DNA of 35,273 nucleotides, taken from NCBI GenBank assembly GCA_964530695.1, contig CAZGYQ010000026.1, forward strand, positions 1-35,273, given 5' to 3'. Each line of letters starts with the position of its first letter. Position 1 is the first letter of the stretch. The translations under genes and the position numbers were made by a program. Positions 7,109-14,692 of the stretch are shown here, in pieces. Below the pieces are notes generated by a model that was not told where the DNA came from, did not search any database, and was given only the letters and a program-made list of their open reading frames with translations. This DNA comes from VFBF01 sp964530695. GTDB lineage: Bacteria > Pseudomonadota > Alphaproteobacteria > Caulobacterales > Aquidulcibacteraceae.

Positions 7109-9166
7109 ATGATGGTGCGCGCAACTCTTCTCGCTGCGATGGTGGCTTCCGGCATCGCCTTCGCCGATCCGCCGCGCCGCGCGCCGTCCACGCATTTCGA
7201 GGCCGCCGATGTGTTCGGCCTGGAGTACGCGGCGTCGCCCGCGATCTCGCCTGACGGCGCGCGCGTGGCCTATGTGCGCGTCTCCGGCGACATCATGACC
7301 GACCGCTTCCGCCGTTCCATCTGGATCGTCGACGAGACGGGCGCCAACCACCGCCCGCTGGTGCAGGGACGCGGCGGCTACGGCTCGCCGGTCTGGTCGC
7401 CGGACGGCCGGGCGCTGGCCTACGTCGCGCAGGAAGGCGGCGGCGTCGAAGTGCGCGTGCTCTATCTCGACACCCGCCAGTCGGCGACGCTCGCACGCCT
7501 TCCATCCGACGCGCAGAACCTGACCTGGTCGCCGGACGGCAAGACGCTGGCCTTCCAGATGTTCGTGAAGGAAAAAGGCGCCGAACCCGCAGCACTCCCG
7601 CCGAAACCGGAAGGCGCCGAATGGGCGGCTCCCGCGCGCGTCGTGGACTCGCTCGTCTATCGCGCCGACGGCGACGGTTTCCTCGACGCGGGCTTCACGC
7701 AGATCTTCGTCCTTCCCGCCGACGGCGGCACGCCGCGTCAGCTGACCTTCAGCGCTCACAACCATGATGGACGTCTGTCGTGGAGCAACGATGGCGATCG
7801 ACTCCTCCTGTCTGCAAACGCTCAGGAAAACTGGGAATTCCAGCCCGTCGAATCCGACGTCTATGAACTCGCGATAGCGGACGGCGCTGTCCGCCGCCTG
7901 ACGACGCGACGAGGTCTTGAGGACGAGCCGACACTCTCACCCGACGGCGCGCGCCTTGCCTATGTCGGCTTTGACGACCGCGAGCAGGGTTATCAAGTGT
8001 CCGAACTCTGGGTGGCCGACGCAAACGGCGCAAACCCGCGCTCGCTGACCGCGTCCTTTGACCGCGACATCCGTCGCCCCGAATGGACCCGCGACGGCCG
8101 CGCGATCGTGTTTCTCTTTGAAGATCACGGCATGACTAAAGTCGGCCGGGTGAGCGTCAACGGCGGCGGCGTCACCACGCTGATGAGCGACCTCGGCGGC
8201 ATGGACCTGGGCCGTCCCTATGCCAGCGGCGCCTATTCTCTCTCGCACAATGGGCGGATCGCGGCGGTCGTGGGATCGTCCACGCAGCCGGCGAACATCG
8301 CGGTGTCGAGGGGCGCATCCACGCGCCAGCTCACCCGCCTCAACGACGATCTCTTCGCCGGCAAGACCATTCCCGCCGCCACGTTGCTGACGGCGCGTTC
8401 TTCCGCCGATGGCCGCGCCATCGAGTCCTGGGTCGTGCGGCCGCCGGACTTCGACGCCTCGAAGAAATACCCGCTGCTGCTGGAGATTCACGGCGGCCCG
8501 TTCGCGGCGTACGGACCGAACTGGGCCGCCGAAGCGCAGATGTACGCGGCGGCCGGCTACATCGTCGTCTACGCCAACCCGCGCGGTTCGACGAGCTACG
8601 GCGGTGAATTCGGCAACCTCATCCACCACGACTACCCGAACAAGGATTTCGACGACCTGATGAGCGTCGTCGATGCGGCCATCGCACACGAACCCGTCGA
8701 TCCGACGAAACTGTTCGTCACCGGCGGCTCCGGCGGCGGCGTGCTGACGGCGTGGATCGTCGGTTCCACCGATCGCTTCGCCGCGGCCGTCGTGCAGAAG
8801 CCGGTGATCAACTGGACGAGCTTCGTGCTTACCGCGGACGCCACGAACTTCTTCTACCGCTACTGGTTTCCGGGCCCGCCGTGGGATCATCAGGAACAGT
8901 ACTGGAAGCGCTCGCCGCTCTCGCGCGTCGGCAATGTGAAGACGCCGACCGCCGTGCTCTCCGGCGAGGCGGACCTGCGCACGCCGATTTCTGAAGCCGA
9001 GCAATACTACGAAGCGCTGCGGCTGCGGCGCGTGCCGACACGGCTCGTCCGCGTTCCAGGCGCCTATCACGACATCGCCGCCCGGCCGACGGGACTGATC
9101 GCCAAGGTCAACAACACGCTCGCGTGGTTCGCCGAGCACGGAGGGCCGAAGCCCGCGGCGCAGTAA
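7109..9166 (+). CDS. Secreted S9-family prolyl oligopeptidase-like peptidase
   Basis: A 685-residue exported serine peptidase. The start MMVRATLLAAMVASGIAFA is a signal peptide with a likely cleavage after AFA, so the protein is probably periplasmic. Residues about 35-400 form a beta-propeller with repeated 'SPDGxxLAY/F' blades (SPDGARVAYV, SPDGRALAYV, SPDGKTLAF, SPDGARLAYV). Residues about 430-680 are the alpha/beta-hydrolase domain with HGGPFAAYG, the nucleophile motif GGSGGG (serine in the middle), the acid in SGEADLRTPI and the histidine in GAYHDI. The family cleaves short peptides and dipeptides from N-termini. The nucleophile elbow lacks the aromatic of the common GxSYGG form. Two tandem ATGs (7109, 7112) are equally possible; the frame upstream overlaps the preceding gene and is not used. 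Confidence 0.92.
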   Translation: MMVRATLLAAMVASGIAFADPPRRAPSTHFEAADVFGLEYAASPAISPDGARVAYVRVSGDIMTDRFRRSIWIVDETGANHRPLVQGRGGYGSPVWSPDGRALAYVAQEGGGVEVRVLYLDTRQSATLARLPSDAQNLTWSPDGKTLAFQMFVKEKGAEPAALPPKPEGAEWAAPARVVDSLVYRADGDGFLDAGFTQIFVLPADGGTPRQLTFSAHNHDGRLSWSNDGDRLLLSANAQENWEFQPVESDVYELAIADGAVRRLTTRRGLEDEPTLSPDGARLAYVGFDDREQGYQVSELWVADANGANPRSLTASFDRDIRRPEWTRDGRAIVFLFEDHGMTKVGRVSVNGGGVTTLMSDLGGMDLGRPYASGAYSLSHNGRIAAVVGSSTQPANIAVSRGASTRQLTRLNDDLFAGKTIPAATLLTARSSADGRAIESWVVRPPDFDASKKYPLLLEIHGGPFAAYGPNWAAEAQMYAAAGYIVVYANPRGSTSYGGEFGNLIHHDYPNKDFDDLMSVVDAAIAHEPVDPTKLFVTGGSGGGVLTAWIVGSTDRFAAAVVQKPVINWTSFVLTADATNFFYRYWFPGPPWDHQEQYWKRSPLSRVGNVKTPTAVLSGEADLRTPISEAEQYYEALRLRRVPTRLVRVPGAYHDIAARPTGLIAKVNNTLAWFAEHGGPKPAAQ

Positions 9167-9206
9167 GGAGGGCGCCGGCGGCGAATCCCCCGATACTCCC
9201 CGCCCG

Positions 9207-9797
9207 ATGGCCAAGCTCTATTTCTCCTACGCCGCCATGAATGCGGGCAAGTCGACGATCCTGCTGCAGGCGTCGCACAACTACCGCGAGCGCGGCATGC
9301 ACACGCTGCTGTTCACGTCGTCGCTTTACGCGGAGGACGAGAATGGCCACATTACGTCCCGGCTGGGCGTGCATTCCGACGCGGAGCTCTACGGCGAGAC
9401 GGACGATCTCTTCGCCCGCATTGAGGCGCTGCATGCGGCGCAGGCGGCGGCCTGCATTTTTGTCGACGAGGCGCAGTTCCTGACGCCCGATCAGGTCTGG
9501 CAGCTGGCGCGCGTGGCGGACAGGCTGAAGATCCCAGTGCTCTGCTACGGCCTGCGCACGGACTTCCGCGGGGATCTCTTTCCCGGCTCCGCCGCCCTGC
9601 TGGCCATCGCCGACAGCCTGCGCGAGGTCCGCACCATCTGCCACTGCGGCGCGAAGGCCACGATGGTCCTGCGCCACACGGCCGAAGGCGGCGTCGCCAC
9701 CAGCGGCGCGCAGGTGGATATCGAGAAGTCGGTCTATGTCTCGCTGTGCCGCAAGCATTGGGAGGAAGACATGGGACGCTGGCCGCCGGCCACGTGA
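9207..9797 (+). CDS. tdk: Thymidine kinase
   Basis: A 196-residue type II thymidine kinase (EC 2.7.1.21) that phosphorylates thymidine to dTMP in nucleotide salvage. The P-loop MNAGKST is at residues 11-17, the catalytic/Walker-B DEAQFL at 87-92, and the lid and zinc ribbon use C145 and C147 (CHC) with C181 and H184 (CRKH). Length matches bacterial tetrameric TK1-like enzymes. The ATG at 9207 gives the standard family N-terminus. It lies 40 bp after the peptidase on the same strand, and the 105 bp following it hold the control region of the TetR gene. Identification is secure. Confidence 0.95.
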   Translation: MAKLYFSYAAMNAGKSTILLQASHNYRERGMHTLLFTSSLYAEDENGHITSRLGVHSDAELYGETDDLFARIEALHAAQAAACIFVDEAQFLTPDQVWQLARVADRLKIPVLCYGLRTDFRGDLFPGSAALLAIADSLREVRTICHCGAKATMVLRHTAEGGVATSGAQVDIEKSVYVSLCRKHWEEDMGRWPPAT

Positions 9798-9849
9798 CCC
9801 GCGTCATATCCCGGAACTGGCCGCCGCGCTGGACAAGGACGCAGGGCAG

Positions 9850-9877
9850 GTTCACTCCGTGAACACGTTCAATGAAC
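9850..9877. promoter_or_regulatory. Cluster of four GTTCA/TGAAC half sites (putative TetR operator)
   Basis: Half sites alternate in orientation: GTTCA 9850-9854, TGAAC 9860-9864, GTTCA 9867-9871, TGAAC 9873-9877. They form three overlapping perfect dyads: GTTCAC-TCC-GTGAAC, TGAAC-AC-GTTCA and GTTCA-A-TGAAC. The cluster ends 25 bp before the ATG of the downstream tetR-like gene, where a core promoter would lie, so autorepression is a reasonable inference. The left-most dyad (9850-9864) has the best symmetry. Confidence 0.5.
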
Positions 9878-9902
9878 AGCGGACTTCCGTAGAGGCAGGA
9901 CG

Positions 9903-10517
9903 ATGCTGCGACAGCGCGAGGAGCAGAAGCGGCGGACTCGCGCACGCATCCTTGCTGCGGCGCGGAAGCTGTTCGACGATCCCGGCTATGAGCTGACCAC
10001 CATCCGCATGATCGCCGCCGAAGCCGGCGTCGCGGTGGGGAGCGTCTTCACGACCTTCCAGAGCAAGGAGGACGTCCTGCTCGCCATCACCGGCGAACTC
10101 TTCGACCAGATCGCCGGCGACCTTGCGGGCGCCTTCAACGCGCTCGGCGGAACGGCGCGCGAGAGGGCCAAGGTTTTCTTCGCCGAGGCGTTCATCGCCC
10201 TGAGCGAGCGGTTGCCGCTGATGATGGTCCATCTCAGTCTGGCGTGGCGCTGGAGCCACGCGATCGAAGCGGACCGCAAGGCGCACCTTGCCAAGGTCTT
10301 CAAGATCATGGCCGAGGCGCTGGCGGACGGCGTCCGTTCGGGCGAGTTGCCGGGCGACACCGACATCCCACTCCTGATGGACGTCCTCACGGACATCTTT
10401 ATCCGCAATTTCCGGCGCGCCTGGTTCCGTGAGCTCAGTCCGGCGGCGCTCGCCGAACTGTCGGACCGCCAGATCGATCTGGTGTTCGACGGCGCCTGCG
10501 GGCGCCGCGCGGGCTGA
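9903..10517 (+). CDS. TetR/AcrR family transcriptional regulator
   Basis: A 204-residue one-component repressor-type regulator. The N-terminal helix-turn-helix (about 10-58) reads RTRARILAAARKLF...YELTTIRMIAAEAGVAVGSVFTTFQSKEDVLLAI, with the usual tetra-helical TetR features: the invariant glycine before the recognition helix and an aromatic pair before the K-E-D loop. The C-terminal ligand domain (about 65-195) is helical and diverged, so the effector cannot be predicted. The ATG at 9903 is preceded by AGGCAGGA. The GTTCA/TGAAC dyads immediately upstream are the best candidate operator. The next gene on the same strand, a membrane/coiled-coil protein, is 227 bp away and could be a target, but that is inference. 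Confidence 0.92.
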   Translation: MLRQREEQKRRTRARILAAARKLFDDPGYELTTIRMIAAEAGVAVGSVFTTFQSKEDVLLAITGELFDQIAGDLAGAFNALGGTARERAKVFFAEAFIALSERLPLMMVHLSLAWRWSHAIEADRKAHLAKVFKIMAEALADGVRSGELPGDTDIPLLMDVLTDIFIRNFRRAWFRELSPAALAELSDRQIDLVFDGACGRRAG

Positions 10518-10744
10518 GCCGCGCGACCGCCTCATGGGCCGGCGCCGCAATGCAGCATGATCCAGAGCGCCCCACCGACGGCCGAGCCCAGGCGGCCGGA
10601 AGGCAAAAATACCGCTCGCCTGACACGTTTCTGCGCTAGAAAGGCGGCTTGGGACCGGCGACAACGACCCCGGTCACAGACGCCCGACGGGAACAGGCGC
10701 TGGGTCGGCGATGGTCCGGATTTCGACTTCAGGGGAATGGCGCG

Positions 10745-11953
10745 ATGACACTGAAACGCTGGTTTGCCGGCTTCTTTCTTCTTCTGCTGATGGTCACGGC
10801 GCTGTTCGTGAACTCGATCCTGTTCAGCGCCCGCTCCTTCCAGCACAACCTGTTCACGGTCGATCCCAGCTCAGGCGGCGTGATCTCGCTGACGGAACTC
10901 GCGGCGGTGGACGTGCAGGTCGCCGAACTCGAACGCCAGACGGCGCCGCAACGCGGCGAGGCCGCTCAGGCCGCGCAGAACGCCGCCGCCGCCCAGCTTG
11001 AACTCGACACCGCCCGCGACGGGGTCGCGGCGATGCAGGTCAAGCTGCTTTCGACGGTCGCGGCCCTTGAGGAACGCGCCGGTCTTCCGCCGGCCGCCGC
11101 CACGGGCGCCTTCGATACCGCTGACGTCGCGCAGCGCCTGGAGCGGATCGGCGCACAACGCACCACCGCGGCGCAGACCCGTGAGGCGGTCATCACCGCC
11201 CGCGCCGATCTCATCAAGCTCGCCGACGCCGAAGAGGCGCTCGGACCGAAGGAAGAGACTCTGGCGCGCCTCGAAACCGAGAAGCGCCGCATCGGCGAAT
11301 TCATCGAAACGAGCAACCGCGCCGTGCTGGGCCTCAAGGGCCAGTTCGGCGACAACTTCCAGCGCATCCGCAACGAAGCGCGCGCACTCGAGGCCTCGAG
11401 CCCGTTCGGTCTCGGCTCGAACCTCGTCTCGATGCACCCGACCTTCCTGACCACGATGCTGGTGTGCCTGATGGGCGCGCTCGGCGCGCTGCTCTACCTG
11501 TTCCCGGCCTACCTGAACCGCGCCAACAACATCTACTTCGCCGACATCGTCGTGCGACTGGTGTTCGGGATGGTGACCGCGCTCGCGTTCTACATCGTCG
11601 CGAACGCCTCGATCGCCGGTCTCACATTCATGCCGGGGCAGGACGCAACGACCAACGCCGGCGCGAGTCTCAACCCGTTTGCGGTGTCGCTCATCGGCAT
11701 CACGGCCGGCATCATGGCCGACGACATCGCCGCCTGGATCCGTGAACGCGGGCGCGAGGTGTTCGGCGGCGCACGCGGCGGCGGCGGCGGCGCGGCGGCT
11801 CCCGCGGCCCCTGCGGGCGACTCCATGCCGAACCCGCACGGCGGGCCGGTCGGGCTCATGGGATCGTTCCAGGCCGCCGGGCGGGATGCGCGCGCCAACG
11901 CACAGCCCAACGATCCGGGCGACACCCCGCCCCGCGGCGGCGTCGTCGGCTGA
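10745..11953 (+). CDS. Unrecognised membrane protein with long coiled coil
   Basis: A 402-residue protein I do not recognise. It starts with a probable signal anchor (about residues 6-27, WFAGFFLLLLMVTALFVNSIL). A long Ala/Glu/Arg-rich helical region (about 50-220) follows with heptad-like spacing (VQVAELERQ, LLSTVAALEERA, LARLETEKRRIGEFIE). Three hydrophobic segments come next: about 235-255 TFLTTMLVCLMGALGALLYL, about 268-290 VVRLVFGMVTALAFYIVANA, and about 305-325. The tail is Gly/Ala/Pro-rich and disordered (GGARGGGGGAAAPAAPAG onward). The likely topology places the coiled coil in the periplasm between TM1 and TM2. The start follows a good AGGGGA Shine-Dalgarno. A strong terminator follows the stop. 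Function unknown. Confidence 0.85.
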   Translation: MTLKRWFAGFFLLLLMVTALFVNSILFSARSFQHNLFTVDPSSGGVISLTELAAVDVQVAELERQTAPQRGEAAQAAQNAAAAQLELDTARDGVAAMQVKLLSTVAALEERAGLPPAAATGAFDTADVAQRLERIGAQRTTAAQTREAVITARADLIKLADAEEALGPKEETLARLETEKRRIGEFIETSNRAVLGLKGQFGDNFQRIRNEARALEASSPFGLGSNLVSMHPTFLTTMLVCLMGALGALLYLFPAYLNRANNIYFADIVVRLVFGMVTALAFYIVANASIAGLTFMPGQDATTNAGASLNPFAVSLIGITAGIMADDIAAWIRERGREVFGGARGGGGGAAAPAAPAGDSMPNPHGGPVGLMGSFQAAGRDARANAQPNDPGDTPPRGGVVG

Positions 11954-11963
11954 TGAAATGAAA

Positions 11964-11996
11964 TCGGCCCCGGCGCCAACCGGGGCCGAACTTTTT
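11964..11996. terminator. Intrinsic terminator, probably bidirectional
   Basis: TCGGCCCCGG at 11964-11973 pairs perfectly with CCGGGGCCGA at 11980-11989 around a 6-nt loop, followed on the plus strand by TTTTT at 11992-11996. It closes the membrane/coiled-coil gene. On the minus strand the stem is followed by a T-rich stretch (ATTTCATTTC), so it can also end the converging DUF1330 operon, whose stop is at 12001. Confidence 0.85.
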
Positions 11997-12000
11997 CAGA

Positions 12001-12423
12001 TCACGCCATCTCGCCGAAATGCGCGCCCGGCGCGCCGGGCCTGAGGCGCAGGAGGCGCGAATCCGCAACCGCCGCCGTGCGATGCTTCACCGCCTCGCGG
12101 TAGTCGGGGTCGCGCAACATGTCGATGAACGCCTGCCCGCTCGGATATTCGGCGATGAAGGCGATGTCCCACTTCTCGCTTTGCGGACCGGTCACCATGA
12201 GTTCGGGCGACGCAATCCAGATCTGCTTGCCGCCGAGCCGGTCAAACACCGGGCCGCTCTCGCGGGCATAGGCGCGGTAGGCCTCGGCGCCGGTCGCGGA
12301 CCGTCCGTCCTCGTAGTCGGCGAACGCCTTCAGGCGCACCAGATTGAGCATGTGGATCGGGTGATCGCGCGGCAGATCCTTGAACTGCGCGTAGACCTCG
12401 CGCTCGGGATTGATATGGCCCAT
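12001..12423 (-). CDS. DUF1330 family protein
   Basis: A 140-residue ferredoxin-like (dimeric alpha/beta-barrel) protein of the DUF1330 type. Seen are 'PIHMLNLVRLKAFADYEDG' in the first strand-helix, 'EAYRAYARESGPVFDRLGGKQIW' in the middle, and 'WDIAFIAEYPSGQAFIDMLRDPDYREAVKHRTAAVADSRLLRL' at the end, a layout shared with DUF1330 and antibiotic-monooxygenase-like folds. Biochemical activity is unknown. The ATG lies 4 bp downstream of the stop of the PaaG-like gene, with AAGTGAGG overlapping that stop as ribosome-binding site, so the two are co-transcribed. The association with acyl-CoA metabolism is suggestive only. Confidence 0.82.
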   Translation of the reverse strand: MGHINPEREVYAQFKDLPRDHPIHMLNLVRLKAFADYEDGRSATGAEAYRAYARESGPVFDRLGGKQIWIASPELMVTGPQSEKWDIAFIAEYPSGQAFIDMLRDPDYREAVKHRTAAVADSRLLRLRPGAPGAHFGEMA

Positions 12424-12427
12424 CGCC

Positions 12428-13234
12428 TCACTTCCCCTTGAATTGCGGCGCCCGCTTCTGCACGAACGCCATCACGCCCTCGCGCGCATCCTCGGTGTCG
12501 CCCAGTTCGGTCTGGAAGCGCCGTTCGAGATCGATCTGTTCGACGAAATCGTTCTCGAAGGCCTGATCGAACAGTTCGCGCGATCGCACGAAGGCCTTCG
12601 TCGGCCCGGTCGCCAGACGCGACGCGATCTCGCCCGCCGTCTCCATCAGCACCGCATCGTCCACGCACTTCCAGATGAGCCCCCAGTTTGCGGCGTCTTC
12701 TGCGGAAAGGCGATCACCGAGCAGCGCCAGACCGCGCGCCCGCGCGACGCCAACGAGACGGGGCAACTGCCATGAGCAACCGAGATCGGGCACAAGGCCG
12801 AGCTTCGGCGCGAACACCTGGATGAACGTCGCTGACTTCGCCGCGATCACCATGTCGCACGCGAGTGCGAGGCCCACGCCGCCGCCCGCCGCCACGCCGT
12901 TCACCGCCGCGATGGTGGGTTTGGGAAACTCGTGGAGATCGCGCACCAGCGGATTAAAGTGCGACGTCATCGCTTCCGACGTGCGCTGGCCGGGCGACAA
13001 TTTCGGCCCGCCCTCGATCGCGCGCACCGGCTCCGTGAGATCGGCCCCCGCGCAGAACCCGCGACCGGCGCCGGTGACGAGCAACGCGCGCACGTCCCCG
13101 TCCCGCGACGCCTCCGCGAGCGCGCCACGCATCGCCTCCATCAGCGCGCCATTCAACGCGTTGAGCGCATCGGGACGATTGAGCGTGAGCGTGAGCACGC
13201 CGTTGGCGGTGGAGAGGAGGATGGGGTCGGGCAT
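12428..13234 (-). CDS. Enoyl-CoA hydratase/isomerase family protein (PaaG-like)
   Basis: A 268-residue crotonase-fold enzyme. The oxyanion-hole strands are visible: GAGRGFCAGADL (about 55-66) and AAVNGVAAGGGVGLALACDM (about 108-127). In the active site the hydratase glutamate of the 'PEI' motif is replaced (PKL) and an aspartate is present in GLVPDLGCSWQLPR (about 147-160). This is the arrangement of PaaG (1,2-epoxyphenylacetyl-CoA isomerase) and other delta-isomerases rather than of classical hydratases. The C-terminus DAREGVMAFVQKRAPQFKGK also resembles PaaG. No other paa genes are present, so the physiological substrate is open. Its start is only 2 bp after the stop of the Schlafen-like gene, so its ribosome-binding site (AAAGAGA) lies within that gene's last codons. 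It forms an operon with the DUF1330 gene. Confidence 0.9.
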   Translation of the reverse strand: MPDPILLSTANGVLTLTLNRPDALNALNGALMEAMRGALAEASRDGDVRALLVTGAGRGFCAGADLTEPVRAIEGGPKLSPGQRTSEAMTSHFNPLVRDLHEFPKPTIAAVNGVAAGGGVGLALACDMVIAAKSATFIQVFAPKLGLVPDLGCSWQLPRLVGVARARGLALLGDRLSAEDAANWGLIWKCVDDAVLMETAGEIASRLATGPTKAFVRSRELFDQAFENDFVEQIDLERRFQTELGDTEDAREGVMAFVQKRAPQFKGK

Positions 13235-13236
13235 GC

Positions 13237-14646
13237 CTAGTTCTCTTTGCTTTGCTGGGCGTAGTTGGGACCCCGCACGTAACCTGTCTTGTTGAGTGGC
13301 CGGCCCGGAACTCGCTCAATTAGGCCTGCGGTCATCATTTTTTGAAAAATTCGCTTCATCGTATTTTCAGAGCCAATAAAGCAAATTTTGCGGGCCACAG
13401 AGTTGTTGATTTCATCGTGGTCGCTTAGATACTCCACGATAATTTGCTCTGGCGTGCCCAGCTTTTCGTGACGCAACGTGACCAAGACACCTTGCTCCCT
13501 CTGGATAATTTCAGGGTCTCTCAAGCGCACGCTACGCATGGCCTCGAACGCAGTGTTCAGGCCTTCCCCGACGTCCTTGTTTGGGGCATTTGGAAACTTG
13601 TTCAGCAGGCGAACCACTTTTGGGTTTCGAGCGGCGCGCTCGTCCAAAATGTTCTTTACTGTTACGTGAGCCGGCAGCGTCCCCGGACTCTGAACCTCTA
13701 TGCGGTTGTCAAATACTCGGATGTGAACGTCGTCCTGAATGCTGTAGTCGCGGTGAATGACCGCATTTGTGACGATTTCGTGGATCGCTTCGGTAGGATA
13801 CTCAATCCGCTCGAGCCCCTCGGCACCCAAAACAGGAATATCCTCAGCGATCTGCTTCACCTTGCTGACGGCTGCGAAAATCTGATTGTAAACGCATCCC
13901 TCAATAGCCACGGGGTCGAAGGCAAGCGTCTCTCTGGTTCCCGCGTCGTCAGATGTCTTGTACCGATAAAGCTTGATCGCGGCCTTCGGCAGATCCGCCT
14001 GCGGCTCGTCCGCGAAGAGCAGAGTTCCAGCGACAGTAGGCCGATCTTGGACTATTAGCTTCTGCTTTCGGAGCCACGCTTCTGGCTCCGCTGTCGGAAC
14101 CGTTTCAATCATGAAACCCAATATTGCTAGTGAGTTCGTTAACGCATCAAAATCCGAGGCAATCGTTTGATCCTCGTGACTTCTTATACCCTTGTTGAGT
14201 TCGAGGCGTTGAATTTTTTCCGGCGTGTCTTGAGGAAGGTTCTGCGCGCCCCTTCTTAGGTAGGCTGTTCCGTTCGACGCCTTTCGAATATCCAAGGCTT
14301 TGTCGATCTCAATGTGAAGTACCAAGCCAGACCGCCCGCCTGCACTAAGAAATGTCAGGCGTGACACAACGCCGGTGGGGAAGAACTCTTCAACAATTTG
14401 AACGTGCGCATTCGCAGCCTCGGGGTTGGCGAATCCCTTCCATTCCATGGGCCCGTCTTTGGGGCCAGTCACTCCAACAAAGACTTCGCCACCGTCCGCA
14501 TTCGCAAGCGCCGATAGAGTGTTTGTAAGCTTGGCCGGTTGAATCTCGCGAGCCTTAAGGTCACAGAACTGCCCCTCTTCTTTGCTCAAAATTCGTACGA
14601 CTTTTGCAGGTTCTACATCTGAGATATCGACCAAAGGCACCCCCAC
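13237..14646 (-). CDS. Schlafen-type AlbA_2 domain / histidine-kinase-like ATPase protein
   Basis: A 469-residue protein in three parts. Residues about 18-130 are an AlbA_2 (Schlafen) domain, with EGQFCDLKAREIQPAKLTNTLSALANADGG and VFVGV strands. About 275-400 are a GHKL/HATPase_c_4 domain as in RecG-related ATP-binding regulators, with EAIHEIVTNAVIHRDYS (N-box), FDNRIEVQSPGTLP, and DVGEGLNTAFEAMRS. About 410-455 form a winged-helix-like end (IIVEYLSDHDEINNSVARKICFIGSENTMKRIFQKMM). Such proteins are variously annotated as transcriptional regulators or helicase-related and occur in mobile and defence contexts; the function here is unknown. Start is GTG 14646 (GTG 14640 also possible). Base composition is visibly AT-richer than all neighbours and codon use differs, which indicates recent transfer. 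It interrupts a beta-oxidation cluster. Confidence 0.87.
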   Translation of the reverse strand: MGVPLVDISDVEPAKVVRILSKEEGQFCDLKAREIQPAKLTNTLSALANADGGEVFVGVTGPKDGPMEWKGFANPEAANAHVQIVEEFFPTGVVSRLTFLSAGGRSGLVLHIEIDKALDIRKASNGTAYLRRGAQNLPQDTPEKIQRLELNKGIRSHEDQTIASDFDALTNSLAILGFMIETVPTAEPEAWLRKQKLIVQDRPTVAGTLLFADEPQADLPKAAIKLYRYKTSDDAGTRETLAFDPVAIEGCVYNQIFAAVSKVKQIAEDIPVLGAEGLERIEYPTEAIHEIVTNAVIHRDYSIQDDVHIRVFDNRIEVQSPGTLPAHVTVKNILDERAARNPKVVRLLNKFPNAPNKDVGEGLNTAFEAMRSVRLRDPEIIQREQGVLVTLRHEKLGTPEQIIVEYLSDHDEINNSVARKICFIGSENTMKRIFQKMMTAGLIERVPGRPLNKTGYVRGPNYAQQSKEN

Positions 14647-14660
14647 ACAACTACAGTAGA

Positions 14661-14690
14661 GGCTAGCATCTCGTTCTCGCTGTGCTAGCC
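14661..14690. repeat. Inverted repeat at the edge of the AT-rich gene
   Basis: GGCTAGCA at 14661-14668 and TGCTAGCC at 14683-14690 are perfect reverse complements around a 14-nt loop. The repeat lies between the stop of the acyl-CoA dehydrogenase (14693) and the start of the transferred Schlafen-like gene (14646). It could be a weak terminator for the dehydrogenase (no T-run follows), an operator, or a scar of insertion. Confidence 0.4.
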
Positions 14691-14692
14691 CC

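Noticed and set aside
7937..9214. Long open frame (425 codons) on the minus strand opposite the S9 peptidase and thymidine kinase start
   Set aside because: Composition is that of a high-GC shadow frame (His/Arg/Gly/Val rich, no motif), while the plus-strand genes have clear catalytic motifs.
10532..10846. Small minus-strand frame between the TetR gene and the membrane protein
   Set aside because: No ribosome-binding site or family resemblance, and it overlaps the start of the well-supported membrane protein.
13236..14690. Similar TTCTC...TGCT stretches at both ends of the AT-rich gene as a target-site duplication
   Set aside because: Similarity is short and imperfect, with different spacing; it does not support a defined transposition event.
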